Source of the DNA: Acidovorax delafieldii
GTDB lineage: Bacteria > Pseudomonadota > Gammaproteobacteria > Burkholderiales > Burkholderiaceae_C
NCBI GenBank assembly: GCA_002377855.1
Contig: DFQQ01000033.1
Coordinates: 1 to 35,658 of the forward strand
Reading direction: 5' to 3'
Length of the DNA stretch: 35,658 nt
Part shown: positions 23,295 through 32,700 of the stretch, one piece after another
Position numbering within the stretch: position 1 is the first letter of the stretch
How the letters are laid out: the number at the start of each line of letters is the position of its first letter
Translations under genes and position numbers: made by a program
The notes under the pieces: generated by a model
Databases searched by the model: none
What the model was told of the DNA's origin: nothing
The model's input: only the letters and a program-made list of their open reading frames with translations

Positions 23295-24701
23295 ATGGCT
23301 CAAGTGCAAGGCAAGATTGTTCAATGTATCGGCGCTGTGGTGGACGTTGAGTTCCCACGCGACCAGATGCCCAAGATTTACGATGCTCTGAAGCTCGAAG
23401 GTTCTTCCCTGACCCTGGAAGTGCAGCAACAGCTGGGCGACGGCGTGGTGCGTACCATTGCGCTGGGCTCGTCCGATGGTCTTCGTCGCGGCATCATGGT
23501 GACCAACACCGGCAACTCCATCACCGTGCCCGTGGGCAAGGCGACGCTGGGCCGCATCATGGACGTGCTCGGTGCTCCTATCGACGAGCGTGGCCCTGTC
23601 AGCCAAGACCTGACGGCGTCCATTCACCGCAAGGCTCCTGCGTATGACGAACTGTCGCCATCGCAAGAGCTGCTGGAAACCGGCATCAAGGTGATCGACT
23701 TGGTGTGCCCGTTCGCCAAGGGCGGCAAGGTGGGTCTGTTTGGTGGCGCTGGCGTGGGCAAGACCGTGAACATGATGGAACTCATCAACAACATCGCCAA
23801 GGCCCACAGCGGTCTGTCGGTGTTCGCTGGTGTCGGCGAGCGTACCCGCGAAGGGAACGACTTCTATCACGAAATGGCCGATTCGGGCGTGGTGAACCTC
23901 GAGAAGCTCGAAGACTCGAAGGTTGCCATGGTGTACGGCCAGATGAACGAGCCTCCAGGCAACCGTCTGCGCGTGGCTTTGACCGGCCTGACCATCGCGG
24001 AATCCTTCCGTGACGAAGGCCGTGACGTGCTGTTCTTTGTGGACAACATCTATCGCTACACACTGGCCGGTACTGAAGTGTCCGCTCTGCTGGGCCGTAT
24101 GCCTTCCGCCGTGGGCTACCAGCCTACGCTGGCCGAAGAAATGGGCCGCCTGCAAGAGCGTATTACGTCCACCAAGGTCGGTTCGATCACTTCCATCCAG
24201 GCCGTTTACGTGCCAGCCGATGACTTGACCGACCCATCGCCTGCCACGACGTTCGCTCACTTGGACTCCACCGTGGTGCTGTCCCGTGACATCGCTTCGC
24301 TGGGTATCTACCCTGCCGTGGATCCTCTGGACTCCACCAGCCGCCAGTTGGACCCGAACGTGGTGGGCGAAGACCACTACGCCACGGCCCGCGCCGTGCA
24401 GGGTACCCTGCAGCGCTACAAGGAACTGCGCGACATCATCGCCATTCTGGGCATGGACGAACTGGCTCCTGAAGACAAGCTGGCCGTGGCCCGCGCGCGC
24501 AAGATCCAGCGTTTCCTGTCGCAGCCTTTCCACGTGGCCGAAGTGTTCACGGGCTCGCCCGGCAAGTACGTTCCACTGTCGGAAACCATCCGTGGTTTCA
24601 AGATGATCGTGAACGGCGAATGCGATCACCTGCCAGAACAAGCGTTCTACATGGTCGGTACCATCGACGAAGCCTTCGAAAAGGCCAAGAAGGTGGCCTG
24701 A
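23295..24701 (+). CDS. atpD: ATP synthase F1 subunit beta
   Basis: Catalytic subunit of F1. The product is 468 residues with the P-loop GGAGVGKT at 150-157, the catalytic GERTREGNDFYHEM region and the DDLTDPSPATTFAHLD segment. The ATG at 23295 has GGAG upstream; an in-frame TTG 12 nt earlier overlaps that site and is rejected. Confidence 0.98.
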   Translation: MAQVQGKIVQCIGAVVDVEFPRDQMPKIYDALKLEGSSLTLEVQQQLGDGVVRTIALGSSDGLRRGIMVTNTGNSITVPVGKATLGRIMDVLGAPIDERGPVSQDLTASIHRKAPAYDELSPSQELLETGIKVIDLVCPFAKGGKVGLFGGAGVGKTVNMMELINNIAKAHSGLSVFAGVGERTREGNDFYHEMADSGVVNLEKLEDSKVAMVYGQMNEPPGNRLRVALTGLTIAESFRDEGRDVLFFVDNIYRYTLAGTEVSALLGRMPSAVGYQPTLAEEMGRLQERITSTKVGSITSIQAVYVPADDLTDPSPATTFAHLDSTVVLSRDIASLGIYPAVDPLDSTSRQLDPNVVGEDHYATARAVQGTLQRYKELRDIIAILGMDELAPEDKLAVARARKIQRFLSQPFHVAEVFTGSPGKYVPLSETIRGFKMIVNGECDHLPEQAFYMVGTIDEAFEKAKKVA

Positions 24702-24773
24702 TTGCCAGCAGGCTGAACCACCCGGTTGTTCAGCCTTCAGCAGTCAAGCACCCACCTTTTCCCAGGAGCAATG

Positions 24774-25190
24774 ATGAACACTATCCACGTTGATGTGGTC
24801 AGCGCCGAAGAGTCCATCTTCTCGGGCGAAGCGCGTTTTGTCGCGTTGCCCGGTGAAGCTGGCGAGTTGGGCATTTACCCCCGCCACACCCCGCTGATCA
24901 CCCGCATCAAGCCCGGTTCGGTGCGCATCGAAACGGCAGACGGTGGCGAAGAGTTTGTCTTCGTGGCTGGCGGCATTCTGGAAGTGCAGCCCAACTGCGT
25001 CACCGTTTTGTCCGACACCGCCATTCGTGGCAAGGATCTGGACGACGAGAAGGCCAACGCTGCCAAGGCAGCCGCTCAGGAAGCGCTCAAGAACGCGAAG
25101 AGCGATATCGACTTGGCCAAGGCCCAGTCGGAACTGGCTGTGATGGCCGCTCAGATTGCTGCCCTGCGCAAATACCGCCAGAAGAAGTAA
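24774..25190 (+). CDS. atpC: ATP synthase F1 subunit epsilon
   Basis: Rotor-foot subunit that can inhibit ATP hydrolysis. The product has 138 residues: N-terminal beta-sandwich (GEAGELGIYPRHTPLITRIK) and a C-terminal helical hairpin (about 90-138). Two adjacent ATGs occur at 24771 and 24774; the second is 5 nt from AGGAG and is preferred. It is the last gene of the operon, followed by a terminator 29 nt on. Confidence 0.96.
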   Translation: MNTIHVDVVSAEESIFSGEARFVALPGEAGELGIYPRHTPLITRIKPGSVRIETADGGEEFVFVAGGILEVQPNCVTVLSDTAIRGKDLDDEKANAAKAAAQEALKNAKSDIDLAKAQSELAVMAAQIAALRKYRQKK

Positions 25191-25219
25191 GTCTGCACTG
25201 CGCGGCTTTTACTGAACAG

Positions 25220-25244
25220 AAACCCGGCGATGCCGGGTTTTTTT
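25220..25244 (+). terminator. Rho-independent terminator of the atp operon
   Basis: AAACCCGGC (25220-25228) pairs with GCCGGGTTT (25232-25240) around loop GAT, followed by TTTT. It has a compact GC-rich stem and an uninterrupted run of seven T, a textbook intrinsic terminator. Confidence 0.95.
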
Positions 25245-25307
25245 ATGCCTCGCGACGTGGGCTGGGCTGTTTGTGACCTAGGACAGCTTGTTGGGCGTGC
25301 CATCCTG

Positions 25308-25342
25308 CGTTCGCCGTTCGCCGTTCGCCGTTCGCCGTTCGC
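25308..25342 (+). repeat. Five tandem copies of the heptamer CGTTCGC
   Basis: Five uninterrupted, identical 7-bp units fill 35 bp in the non-coding stretch between the atp terminator and the NTF2-like gene. Because seven is not a multiple of three, copy changes would shift any frame reading through it, but the unit lies upstream of the likely start of the next gene. Confidence 0.9.
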
Positions 25343-25472
25343 AAGTGGCTTGCGCTGGTGGATCGCTACCTACACCGCTCTTCATTTGCGGCATTTTGCC
25401 AAGTCATGCACTGGGCGTGCGGCTCCGCCACAATGGTGGTCCTTGTCCTCGCTTGCCGCCGTAACAACGCCT

Positions 25473-25922
25473 ATGCCTCGCACCAAACTCCCCGCCTCTG
25501 CGCTGGGTGGCTCACCCGATGAAACGGAAGCCACCTTCTACGAAGCCCTTCAAAAGGGCGACGTGGACATGTTGATGTCTTGCTGGGCCGAGGATGAGGA
25601 GATTGTGTGCGTGCATCCGGGCGGCTCGCGCCTGACAGGCGCCGCCGCGATCCGTGCGGCGTTTGAGGGGATGTTCTCGCAAGGCAGCATCCGCGTCACG
25701 ATTTCGCAGGTCCATCGGGTGCAGTCGGTTTCGAGCGCCGTGCACAGCGTTGCCGAGCGTGTGGAGATCATGCTGCCAGACGGATTGCACGCAGCTTTCC
25801 TGATCGCTACCAATGTTTACCATCGCACCCTGGAGGGCTGGCGCCTGGTAGCGCACCATGCCAGCGCAGGCGGAACTCCGGAGGGCATCTCCAGCCCCGA
25901 TGTCTCGCAAGTGCTGCATTGA
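25473..25922 (+). CDS. NTF2-like (SnoaL/DUF4440-type) protein
   Basis: Small cone-shaped fold shared by ketosteroid isomerase-like enzymes and non-enzymatic proteins; the specific role is unknown. The product is 149 residues, with ATFYEALQKGDVDMLMSCWA, the VCVHPGGSRLTGAAAIR block and a final strand EGWRLVAHHASAG typical of this family. I choose the ATG at 25473 by similarity of the following sequence; the frame is open from 25230, but that start lies inside the atp terminator. No strong ribosome-binding site is visible. Confidence 0.82.
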   Translation: MPRTKLPASALGGSPDETEATFYEALQKGDVDMLMSCWAEDEEIVCVHPGGSRLTGAAAIRAAFEGMFSQGSIRVTISQVHRVQSVSSAVHSVAERVEIMLPDGLHAAFLIATNVYHRTLEGWRLVAHHASAGGTPEGISSPDVSQVLH

Positions 25923-25984
25923 GGCGGCGATGCGCAGCCATATGGTTGAGCAGGGTGGCGAGCAAGCGTTGAGGCTGTTTCTGT

Positions 25985-26045
25985 ATGAAAAGCGGCGCTG
26001 GCGCCCGTTTAGTAAGCGCAGTGCGCTATGAAATATATAGCGCCT
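25985..26045 (-). repeat. Dispersed intergenic repeat, copy D (diverged), overlapping a start codon
   Basis: Read on the minus strand, GCGCTATATATTTCATAGCG leads into a GCGCTT-containing segment and a GGCGCCAGCGCC end, matching the layout of the copy at 13834-13890 (paired TGCTAT/ATAGC part, then a GCGC stem). The inverted pair GCGCTAT (26023-26029) and ATAGCGC (26037-26043) encloses the start of the downstream hydrolase gene. Confidence 0.45.
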
Positions 26046-27014
26046 CGGTGGCTGCCTGGCGGGCAGCTCCAGACGATATGGCCTGCATTGTTTTCTCGCC
26101 GCACACACGGTCTGGCGCCGGTGTACCGGCGTGAGCGGTGGACCACTCCCGATGCGGACTTCATTGATGTCGATTTCCTGGCGGGTTGGAATGGTCAGCA
26201 GCCTGCCGGTTCTGGCTCGGTACCCATGCTGGTGGTCTTTCACGGTCTGGAAGGATCGTCGCGCAGCCACTATTGCGAAGCCTTTGCCGAGGTCGCCCGA
26301 GACCGCGGCTGGGCGTGCGCACTGCCCCATTTTCGCGGCTGTAGCGGTGAGCTCAACCGCGCGCCCCGGGCCTACCACTCAGGCGATCACGAAGAAATTG
26401 CCTGGATCCTCGCCAGGCTGCATGCCCAGCATCGGGGGCCGCTGGTGGCCGTCGGCGTGTCGCTGGGCGGAAATGCGTTGCTGCGATGGGCTGCAGAGGT
26501 TGGCACCGATGCCGCCCGCTGCGTTGCCGCCGTGGCTGCGGTTTGCTCTCCTCTGGACCTGGCGGCCGGGGGGCATGCGATAGGCAAGGGCTTCAATCGC
26601 CAGATCTATACCCGCATGTTTTTGCGCACCATGGTGCCCAAGGCCTTGCGGAAACTGCAACAGCATCCGGGGTTGTTCAACAGGGATGCGCTCCTTGCGG
26701 CCCGAAACCTCTATGCATTCGACAATGTCTTCACTGCTCCGCTGCACGGCTTTAGGAACACGGAAGATTATTGGCAGCGCGCGTCTTCCCAGCCGCTGTT
26801 GCCCCAAGTTCGCGTGCCCGCCCTGGTGGTGAATGCGCTCAACGACCCGTTCGTTCCGGGCCGCAGCCTTCCCAAAGCGAGTGAAGTGGGGCCATGCGTG
26901 ACGTTGTGGCAGCCGCAGCACGGTGGCCATGTCGGCTTTGCACATGGCCGCTGGCCCGGGCATGTGCGCGCCATGCCGGATGCTGTCAGTGATTGGCTGA
27001 CAGCACAGCTGTGA
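26028..27014 (+). CDS. YheT-like alpha/beta hydrolase
   Basis: Hydrolase of the YheT/ABHD family; substrate unknown, possibly an ester. The product of 328 residues opens with the family hallmark APRWLPGGQLQTIWPAL. The catalytic set is visible: oxyanion block VVFHGLEGSSRSHY (about 69-82), nucleophile Ser145 in VGVSLGGNALL, Asp273 in NALNDPFVPG and His301 (or 298) in PQHGGHVGF. No good ribosome-binding site precedes the ATG, and the start codon lies in a 7-bp hairpin that comes from a repeat element. Confidence 0.9.
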   Translation: MKYIAPRWLPGGQLQTIWPALFSRRTHGLAPVYRRERWTTPDADFIDVDFLAGWNGQQPAGSGSVPMLVVFHGLEGSSRSHYCEAFAEVARDRGWACALPHFRGCSGELNRAPRAYHSGDHEEIAWILARLHAQHRGPLVAVGVSLGGNALLRWAAEVGTDAARCVAAVAAVCSPLDLAAGGHAIGKGFNRQIYTRMFLRTMVPKALRKLQQHPGLFNRDALLAARNLYAFDNVFTAPLHGFRNTEDYWQRASSQPLLPQVRVPALVVNALNDPFVPGRSLPKASEVGPCVTLWQPQHGGHVGFAHGRWPGHVRAMPDAVSDWLTAQL

Positions 27015-27036
27015 AAACGAGAGGCACAATCAACCC

Positions 27037-27564
27037 ATGGATGACATCGTCAAGCAAGCATTGGCCAAATGGCCGAACGTTCCCGACTGCTACGGATGGC
27101 TTGGTTTGGACGCCCGTGGTCGTTGGTTCATGCGCGACGACGCAGTGCAGGCCGCCGGAGATTTTGTGCAAAGCCGAGGTTCTTGGTTACAGCACGAAAA
27201 GCTGATCGACTTCATCGGTCGCAACTACGAAAGCGATGAGCACGGGCAGTGGTTTTTCCAGAACGGCCCGCAAAGGGTCTATGTAGAACTGGAATGCGCG
27301 CCCTGGGTGTGGAGAGTGCTTCCTGACTATCGCTTGCAGTCGCATACCGGCACAGCGTTGGATGCGCAAGCGTGTTGCTTGGACGAAGAAGGGCGACTTT
27401 ACGTGGCTTCGCCCCTCGGACTGGGGCTGGTGCATTCGCAGGACATGGTGCACGCTGTTGAAGCCGTCGAGCAAGGTTTATGGGTACCACGCGACGTGAG
27501 GTCAGCAGATTTACCGCAGGCGTACGGGTTTGTGCGCAGCCCCGCGAAGCGCCGGGCGGTTTGA
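27037..27564 (+). CDS. Conserved hypothetical protein (DUF2946-like, name unverified)
   Basis: I recognise the sequence as a conserved betaproteobacterial protein (start MDDIVKQALAKWPNVPDCYG, then GWLGLDARG and WFFQNGPQRVYVELE), which I recall as annotated DUF2946, but I cannot confirm the family number. The product has 175 residues, is probably soluble and cytoplasmic, with no signal peptide or membrane segment. No function is assigned. It starts 22 nt after the hydrolase stop with GAGG upstream, so the two are likely co-transcribed. Confidence 0.75.
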   Translation: MDDIVKQALAKWPNVPDCYGWLGLDARGRWFMRDDAVQAAGDFVQSRGSWLQHEKLIDFIGRNYESDEHGQWFFQNGPQRVYVELECAPWVWRVLPDYRLQSHTGTALDAQACCLDEEGRLYVASPLGLGLVHSQDMVHAVEAVEQGLWVPRDVRSADLPQAYGFVRSPAKRRAV

Positions 27565-27627
27565 GCAATTGGCCTGTGAGGGCAGCCATGCCCTCCCGCC
27601 GCAACCCTTCGCCTGAATCGCAAAAAC

Positions 27628-27655
27628 AAAAAGCCGGTGAACACACCGGCTTTTT
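27628..27655. terminator. Bidirectional intrinsic terminator
   Basis: AAAAAGCCGGTG (27628-27639) and CACCGGCTTTTT (27644-27655) form a perfect 12-bp stem with loop AACA. It lies between the conserved hypothetical gene (+) and the cytochrome c5 gene (-) and has T-runs on both strands. Confidence 0.92.
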
Positions 27656-27684
27656 TGAGGGACTGCAGGGCACTTGCCCGAAAG

Positions 27685-28218
27685 TCACTTGGCGGCAGAA
27701 GCTCCATCGGCTGGGGCTGCCCCAGGTGCGGCAGGCTCCTCGAACTTCGCCCCTGCCGCGTTGGCCATGAAGGCCACGGCCCGTGCGATTTCGGTGTCAT
27801 TGAAGTCGCCTCCGCCCTGTGGCGCCATGGCGCCCTTGCCCTTCAAGGCAGATTGCACCAGCGTTTCGAATCCCGTCTTGATGCGAGGCGCCCAAGCGGC
27901 AGCGTCCGCCAGCTTGGGTGCGCCCGCAGCGCCTGTGGCATGGCAGGCAGCGCACTGGCCCTTGTAGACGTCTTCGCCTCCGCGCAACGGACGATTCGCG
28001 TCGCGCACCTCCACCATACCCACTTTTTGAATGCGTTCTGCCAAGGCCTTTTCAGGGTTGGCGGCGCCTGACGCAGGCTTGTTGCTGGAGGAGACGTACA
28101 ACACCAGGCCGATGATGGCAAAGATCGGCACCACGAACGACAGGAATCCCGCCATCAGTAGTTGCTTGGGTGTTTTGATCGGGCCTGTATGCGCTTCTTC
28201 GTGGTGGTTGTCGCTCAT
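27685..28218 (-). CDS. Membrane-anchored cytochrome c5-like protein
   Basis: Monohaem electron carrier tethered to the inner membrane and facing the periplasm. The 177-residue product has a hydrophilic N-terminus, one membrane anchor (about 21-43), the haem site CAACH at residues 89-93 and the methionine ligand in GKGAMAPQGGGD (residue 131). An Ala/Pro-rich tail ends the protein. It is probably a donor to a terminal oxidase; no oxidase genes are in this window. Confidence 0.9.
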   Translation of the reverse strand: MSDNHHEEAHTGPIKTPKQLLMAGFLSFVVPIFAIIGLVLYVSSSNKPASGAANPEKALAERIQKVGMVEVRDANRPLRGGEDVYKGQCAACHATGAAGAPKLADAAAWAPRIKTGFETLVQSALKGKGAMAPQGGGDFNDTEIARAVAFMANAAGAKFEEPAAPGAAPADGASAAK

Positions 28219-28262
28219 GACGTCCTCTGGAGTGTCGGGGGCTTTGATGAAATCAACCTTAA

Positions 28263-28268
28263 ATTATA
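28263..28268 (-). promoter_or_regulatory. -10 box for the cytochrome c5 gene
   Basis: On the minus strand a perfect TATAAT lies 45 nt before the ATG at 28218, in an AT-rich patch unlike its surroundings. At 17-bp spacing the -35 would be GTGTTC, a weak match. Confidence 0.5.
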
Positions 28269-28325
28269 TCTATTGGCCCGCCCAGGAACACTCGGCGCGG
28301 CGCGGGCCGAAGATGACGGTATCAA

Positions 28326-29735
28326 TCATGGCGCAGCAGTGCGCGCAGGCTCATCGGTCCATCCGCCTCCCAGCGCTTTGAACAGAGACACTTGGTTTTG
28401 CAACTGGCTGAGCCGTACTTGCACCACGCCCTGCTGCGTGCTGAACAGCGACCGCTGAGCATCCAGCAGGTCAAGGTAGCTGGCCACGCCGTTCTTGTAC
28501 CGCAGGTCCGCGAGGTTCAATCGGATCGATTCGGCTTCGGCTTGCTTTCGCTGGGCAGCCAACTGCTCGCTGAGTGAGCTTTGGCTGGCCAGCGCATCAG
28601 CAACTTCGCGGAAGGCGGTCTGGATGGCCTTCTCGTATTGCGCAACCGCCACGCTCCTCGACGCTTGCGCGCTCTCCAGATTGGCCTGGTTGGTGCCCGC
28701 ATCAAACAGCGGCAGCAGCAGGGAGGGCGCCAGAGTAAACCCCCAGGATCCGTTTTTGAACAGACCCGACAGCTCGCCGCTGGAAGTGCCGGCCTGCGCG
28801 GTCAGTGAGATGCGCGGAAAAAAGGCGGCGCGAGCGGCACCGATGTTGGCGTTCGCGGCAATCAGCTGTTGTTCCGCCTGGCGGATGTCGGGGCGTTGGG
28901 TTAGCAAGTCGGATGGCAACCCAGCAGGCACCGTCTGCATGGATGGGGCCGCATTCAAGTCACTGCGGCCCAGGGTCGCTCGGATGTCATCGGGCAATGG
29001 TTGACCGAGCAGCAAAGCCAGGGCGTTTTCATCCAGCGCCCGCTGCCGTTGTTGCTGGGCCAGTGTGGCGCGCGCGGCCTGGGCCAAGGAATCGGCTTGC
29101 CGATAGTCCAGCTCGGACGCAACCCCCGAATCCAGACGCAGCTGGGTCAGGCGCACCGATTCTTCCCGAGTTGCCAAGGTGCGTCGAGAAAGTTCGAGCA
29201 ACTCTTCGTCAGCCAGCAAATTCAGCCAGCCATTGGCCACCGAACTGATCAGGCTCACCTGGGCCGCATTGCGCCCTTCTTCTGTAGCCAGGTACTGGGC
29301 CAGCGCCTGCTCCTTGAGGCTGGCAACCCTTCCAAAGAAGTCAAGCTCCCAGGCCGTCACGGCCAAACCGACGCTGAAGCTGTTGGTGAGGTCTCCTGAG
29401 CCAGACGCCGGCGCGCGCGACGCGTTGGCTGCCAGCCCCACGGCCGGGTATTGCGCAGCGCGGCGCACCTGGAACTGTGCTCTGGCCTGCTCGACGTTGA
29501 GGATGGCAATGCGCAGATCTCGGTTGTTGTTCAACGCCAATTCAATGAGCTGCTGCAGGCGCGGCTCGGAAAAATAGGCGCGCCAGGGGGGCAGTGGTGT
29601 GTTCGCTGCCGTCGGCGTGGCGTTCGGAAAACTTGCAGGGACGGGAGCGGCAGGCCGCTCGTAGGCAGGAATCATCGAGCAGCCTGCCAGCATGGCTACA
29701 GCTGCCAAAGCCAAAGGGAGAAGTTTCTTAGTCAT
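28326..29735 (-). CDS. Outer-membrane efflux channel lipoprotein, NodT/OprM family
   Basis: Trimeric TolC-like channel completing an RND drug efflux pump. The 469-residue product has a lipoprotein signal ending AAVAMLAGC (Cys19) and the two-fold repeated OEP domain, for example LALNNNRDLRIAILNVEQAR early and FREVADALASQSSLSEQLAA late. It overlaps the pump gene end by 8 nt (the pump stop TAA lies within its first codons), so the two are translationally coupled. Order is adaptor-pump-channel, as in mexAB-oprM. Confidence 0.94.
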   Translation of the reverse strand: MTKKLLPLALAAVAMLAGCSMIPAYERPAAPVPASFPNATPTAANTPLPPWRAYFSEPRLQQLIELALNNNRDLRIAILNVEQARAQFQVRRAAQYPAVGLAANASRAPASGSGDLTNSFSVGLAVTAWELDFFGRVASLKEQALAQYLATEEGRNAAQVSLISSVANGWLNLLADEELLELSRRTLATREESVRLTQLRLDSGVASELDYRQADSLAQAARATLAQQQRQRALDENALALLLGQPLPDDIRATLGRSDLNAAPSMQTVPAGLPSDLLTQRPDIRQAEQQLIAANANIGAARAAFFPRISLTAQAGTSSGELSGLFKNGSWGFTLAPSLLLPLFDAGTNQANLESAQASRSVAVAQYEKAIQTAFREVADALASQSSLSEQLAAQRKQAEAESIRLNLADLRYKNGVASYLDLLDAQRSLFSTQQGVVQVRLSQLQNQVSLFKALGGGWTDEPARTAAP

Positions 29736-32700
29736 GGTTTCCGATTCCTGCTTCTTGCGCGTGGCGGCGGTTCATTTCCTGCTGGCGTGCGCTGCCTTTG
29801 AACAGGCTGCGCACCACGACGAAAAAGACCGGAACAAAAAACACCGCCAGGACCGTGCCCGTGATCATCCCGCCCAGCACACCGGTACCGATAGCGCGCT
29901 GGCTCGCCGAGCCTGCGCCGCTGGCAATTGCGAGAGGCACCACGCCCAGACCAAACGCCATGGAAGTCATGATGATGGGTCGGAAGCGCAAATGTGCGGC
30001 CTCCAGCGCCGACTCGATGAGCCCTTTGCCCTGCGCCTGAAGGTCCTTTGCAAACTCGATGATCAGGATCGCATTCTTGGCGGACAGACCAATGATGGTG
30101 ATCAGCCCCACCTGGAAGTACACGTCATTGGCGTAGCCGCGCATCAGGGTCGCGAGCAGTACCCCCAGCACGCCCAGCGGCACGACCAAGATCACCGCCA
30201 GCGGAATGGACCAGCTCTCGTACAGCGCCGCCAGGCACAGGAATACCGCCAAGATTGCGAAGCTATAGAGAATCAGCGATTGAGAGCCCGCCAACTTTTC
30301 TTCGCGCGACTGGCCGGTCCACTCAAAGCCAAAGCCGGCAGGCAGTTGGCTTGCGAGTTTTTCCATCTCTGCCATGGCGGCGCCAGTGCTGTAGCCCGGG
30401 GCGGGGCTGCCTGAAATGCGCATGGCAGGGTAGCCGTTGTAGCGCACTGTTTGTTGCGCACCCTTGACCCACTTGGTGGAAGCAAAGGCTGACAACGGCA
30501 CGGGCTTGCCTTGGCTGTTGCTGGCGTTGAGTTTGAGCAGGTCGTCCGGCTGCATCCGTGCGGGAGCGTCCGCTTGCACCACCACACGCTGAAGCCGCCC
30601 TTGGTTCGGAAAGTCGTTGACGTAGCTTGACCCCAACGCGGTGGACAGCGTCGAGTTGATTGCATCAAAGGTGACTCCCAAGGCATTTGCCTTGTCGCGG
30701 TCAATGTCAATTTGTAGCTGTGGCGCATCCTCCAGGCCGTCCGGACGGACCTGGGTCAGTACCGTGCTTTGAGAGGCCATGCCCAGTAACTGGTTGCGCG
30801 CGTTCACGAGTGCCTCGTGCCCAGCGCCACTGCGGTCCTGCAAGCGGAAGGTGAACCCGCTGGCATTGCCCAGTTCGGGGATGGGAGGTGGGCTCAACGG
30901 GAAGATGAACGCATCGCGGATGCCCGACAAGCCGCCAAATGCACGCCCCGCCACCGCCTGGGCTGATTGGTCTGCACCATGGCGTTCGCTCCAGTCCTTG
31001 AGCGTGACGAAAGCCAGCGCTGCGTTCTGCCCCTGACCGGAGAAGCTGAAGCCCAGCACGCCCACCATGCTCTGCACTTCGGGCTGCTTGAGAATGAAGT
31101 TTTCCACCTGCTCCATCACGGCCAGCGTGCGTTCCTGTGTGGCGCCAGGCGGCAGCTGCACATTCACGATGATGTTGCCCTGGTCCTCGCTAGGGAGGAA
31201 GGACGTTGGCAGGCGCATGTAAACGACGGCCACGGCGCCCACGATGGCGGCGTAGATCACAAGGTATCGCACAGCGCGCTTGAGCATGCGTGCCACCCAG
31301 CCTTCGTAGCGTTTGGCCCCCATCGCAAAGCGGCGGTTGAACCATCCAAAAAAGCCGCGCTTTTCGTGGTGGTGACCCGCTTCCACAGGCTTGAGCAGCG
31401 TAGCGCAAAGCGCAGGCGTGAGAGACAGTGCCATGAACGCCGAGAACCCGATGGACGCCACCATCACGGCAGAGAATTGTCGATAGATGTTGCCGGTGGA
31501 GCCCGCAAAGAAGGCGAGCGGAACGAACACCGAGATCAGCACCACGGTCACGCCAATGATGGCGCCGGAAATCTGTCGCATGGCTTTGCGAGTGGCTTCC
31601 AGCGGAGAAAGCCCTTCTTCGCTCATGATGCGCTCGACGTTTTCCACCACCACAATCGCGTCATCCACGACGATGCCGATCACCAGCACCATGCCGAACA
31701 TGGTCAGTACGTTGATCGAGAAACCCAGAGCCAGCAAGGTCGCGAAGGTGCCCAGCAAGGCAATCGGAACCACGATGGTCGGAATAACGGTGTAGCGCCA
31801 GTTCTGTAGGAACAGGAACATGACCAAAAACACCAGTGCAACGGCTTCCAGCAGTGTCTTTGCGACTTGCGTGATCGAGATGTCTACGAAGCGTGAACTG
31901 TCGTAAGGAATGCTCCAGCTCATGCCCTCGGGGAAATAGCGGGAGAGCTCGTCCATCTTGGCGCGTACCGCCTTGGCAGCTTCCAGCGCATTGCCGCTGG
32001 GTGACAGCTGCACGCCGATGCCTACCGCTGGCTTGCCGTTGAGGCGGGCCGCGGTGGCGTAGGCTTGGCCGCCCAGTTCAACACGGGCCACATCTTTGAG
32101 GCGGACGGTGGAGCCGTCGGCGTTGGCGCGCAAGATGATGTTGGAGAACTGCTCGACGGTGGACAACTGCCCCGTCACCACCACGGTGGCCGAAATGCCT
32201 TGGCCTGAGAGGTTGGGCAAATCGCCAATGGTGCCGCTGGCGACCTGCGCGTTCTGCGCACGAATGGCGGCAGTGACTTCGGCGCTGGAGATGTTGAAGC
32301 TCTCCATCTTCGCTGGGTCGATCCAGATGCGCATGGCCCGTTCGGTACCAAAAAGCTGCGCCTGGCCTATGCCGCTGAGCCGCTGCAGTTCTGGCACCAC
32401 GTTGCGAGAAGCGTAGTCGCCCAGTGCCACCGTGTCCGTTTGCGGGTTGCTGGACGAGAGCATGGTGAACAGCAAGAAATTGGAGCGCGATTTGTCCACC
32501 CGCACGCCCTGTTGTGTCACTGTGGAAGGCAATCGCGGGGTCGCGCGCGACAGGCGGTTCTGGACATCCACCTGCGCCAGCTCGGCATTGGTGCCGGGCT
32601 GGAAACTCAATGTGATGCTGCCAGAGCCGTCGGCTTGTGCCACCGACTCCATGTAGATCAATCCGGGCGAGCCGTTCATTTCACGCTCAATCACGGACAG

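Noticed and set aside
496..24641. Long open frames antisense to ribosomal and ATP synthase genes (for example 496-1290, 2134-3021, 20793-23273 and 23280-24641 on the minus strand)
   Set aside because: They mirror highly conserved genes in GC-rich DNA, have His/Val-rich composition with no recognisable domains, and lack ribosome-binding sites.
25308..25342. Heptamer array as a possible CRISPR
   Set aside because: Units are 7 bp, contiguous and without spacers, so it is a simple tandem repeat.
25230..25472. Longer N-terminus for the NTF2-like protein starting at 25230
   Set aside because: The start would lie inside the atp terminator stem and the extension runs through the heptamer repeat; the encoded sequence looks random.
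28275..28318. Possible terminator between the efflux channel gene and the cytochrome c5 gene
   Set aside because: A 7-bp stem GGCCCGC/GCGGGCC spans a long loop of about 30 nt with no T-run, so it is not convincing.
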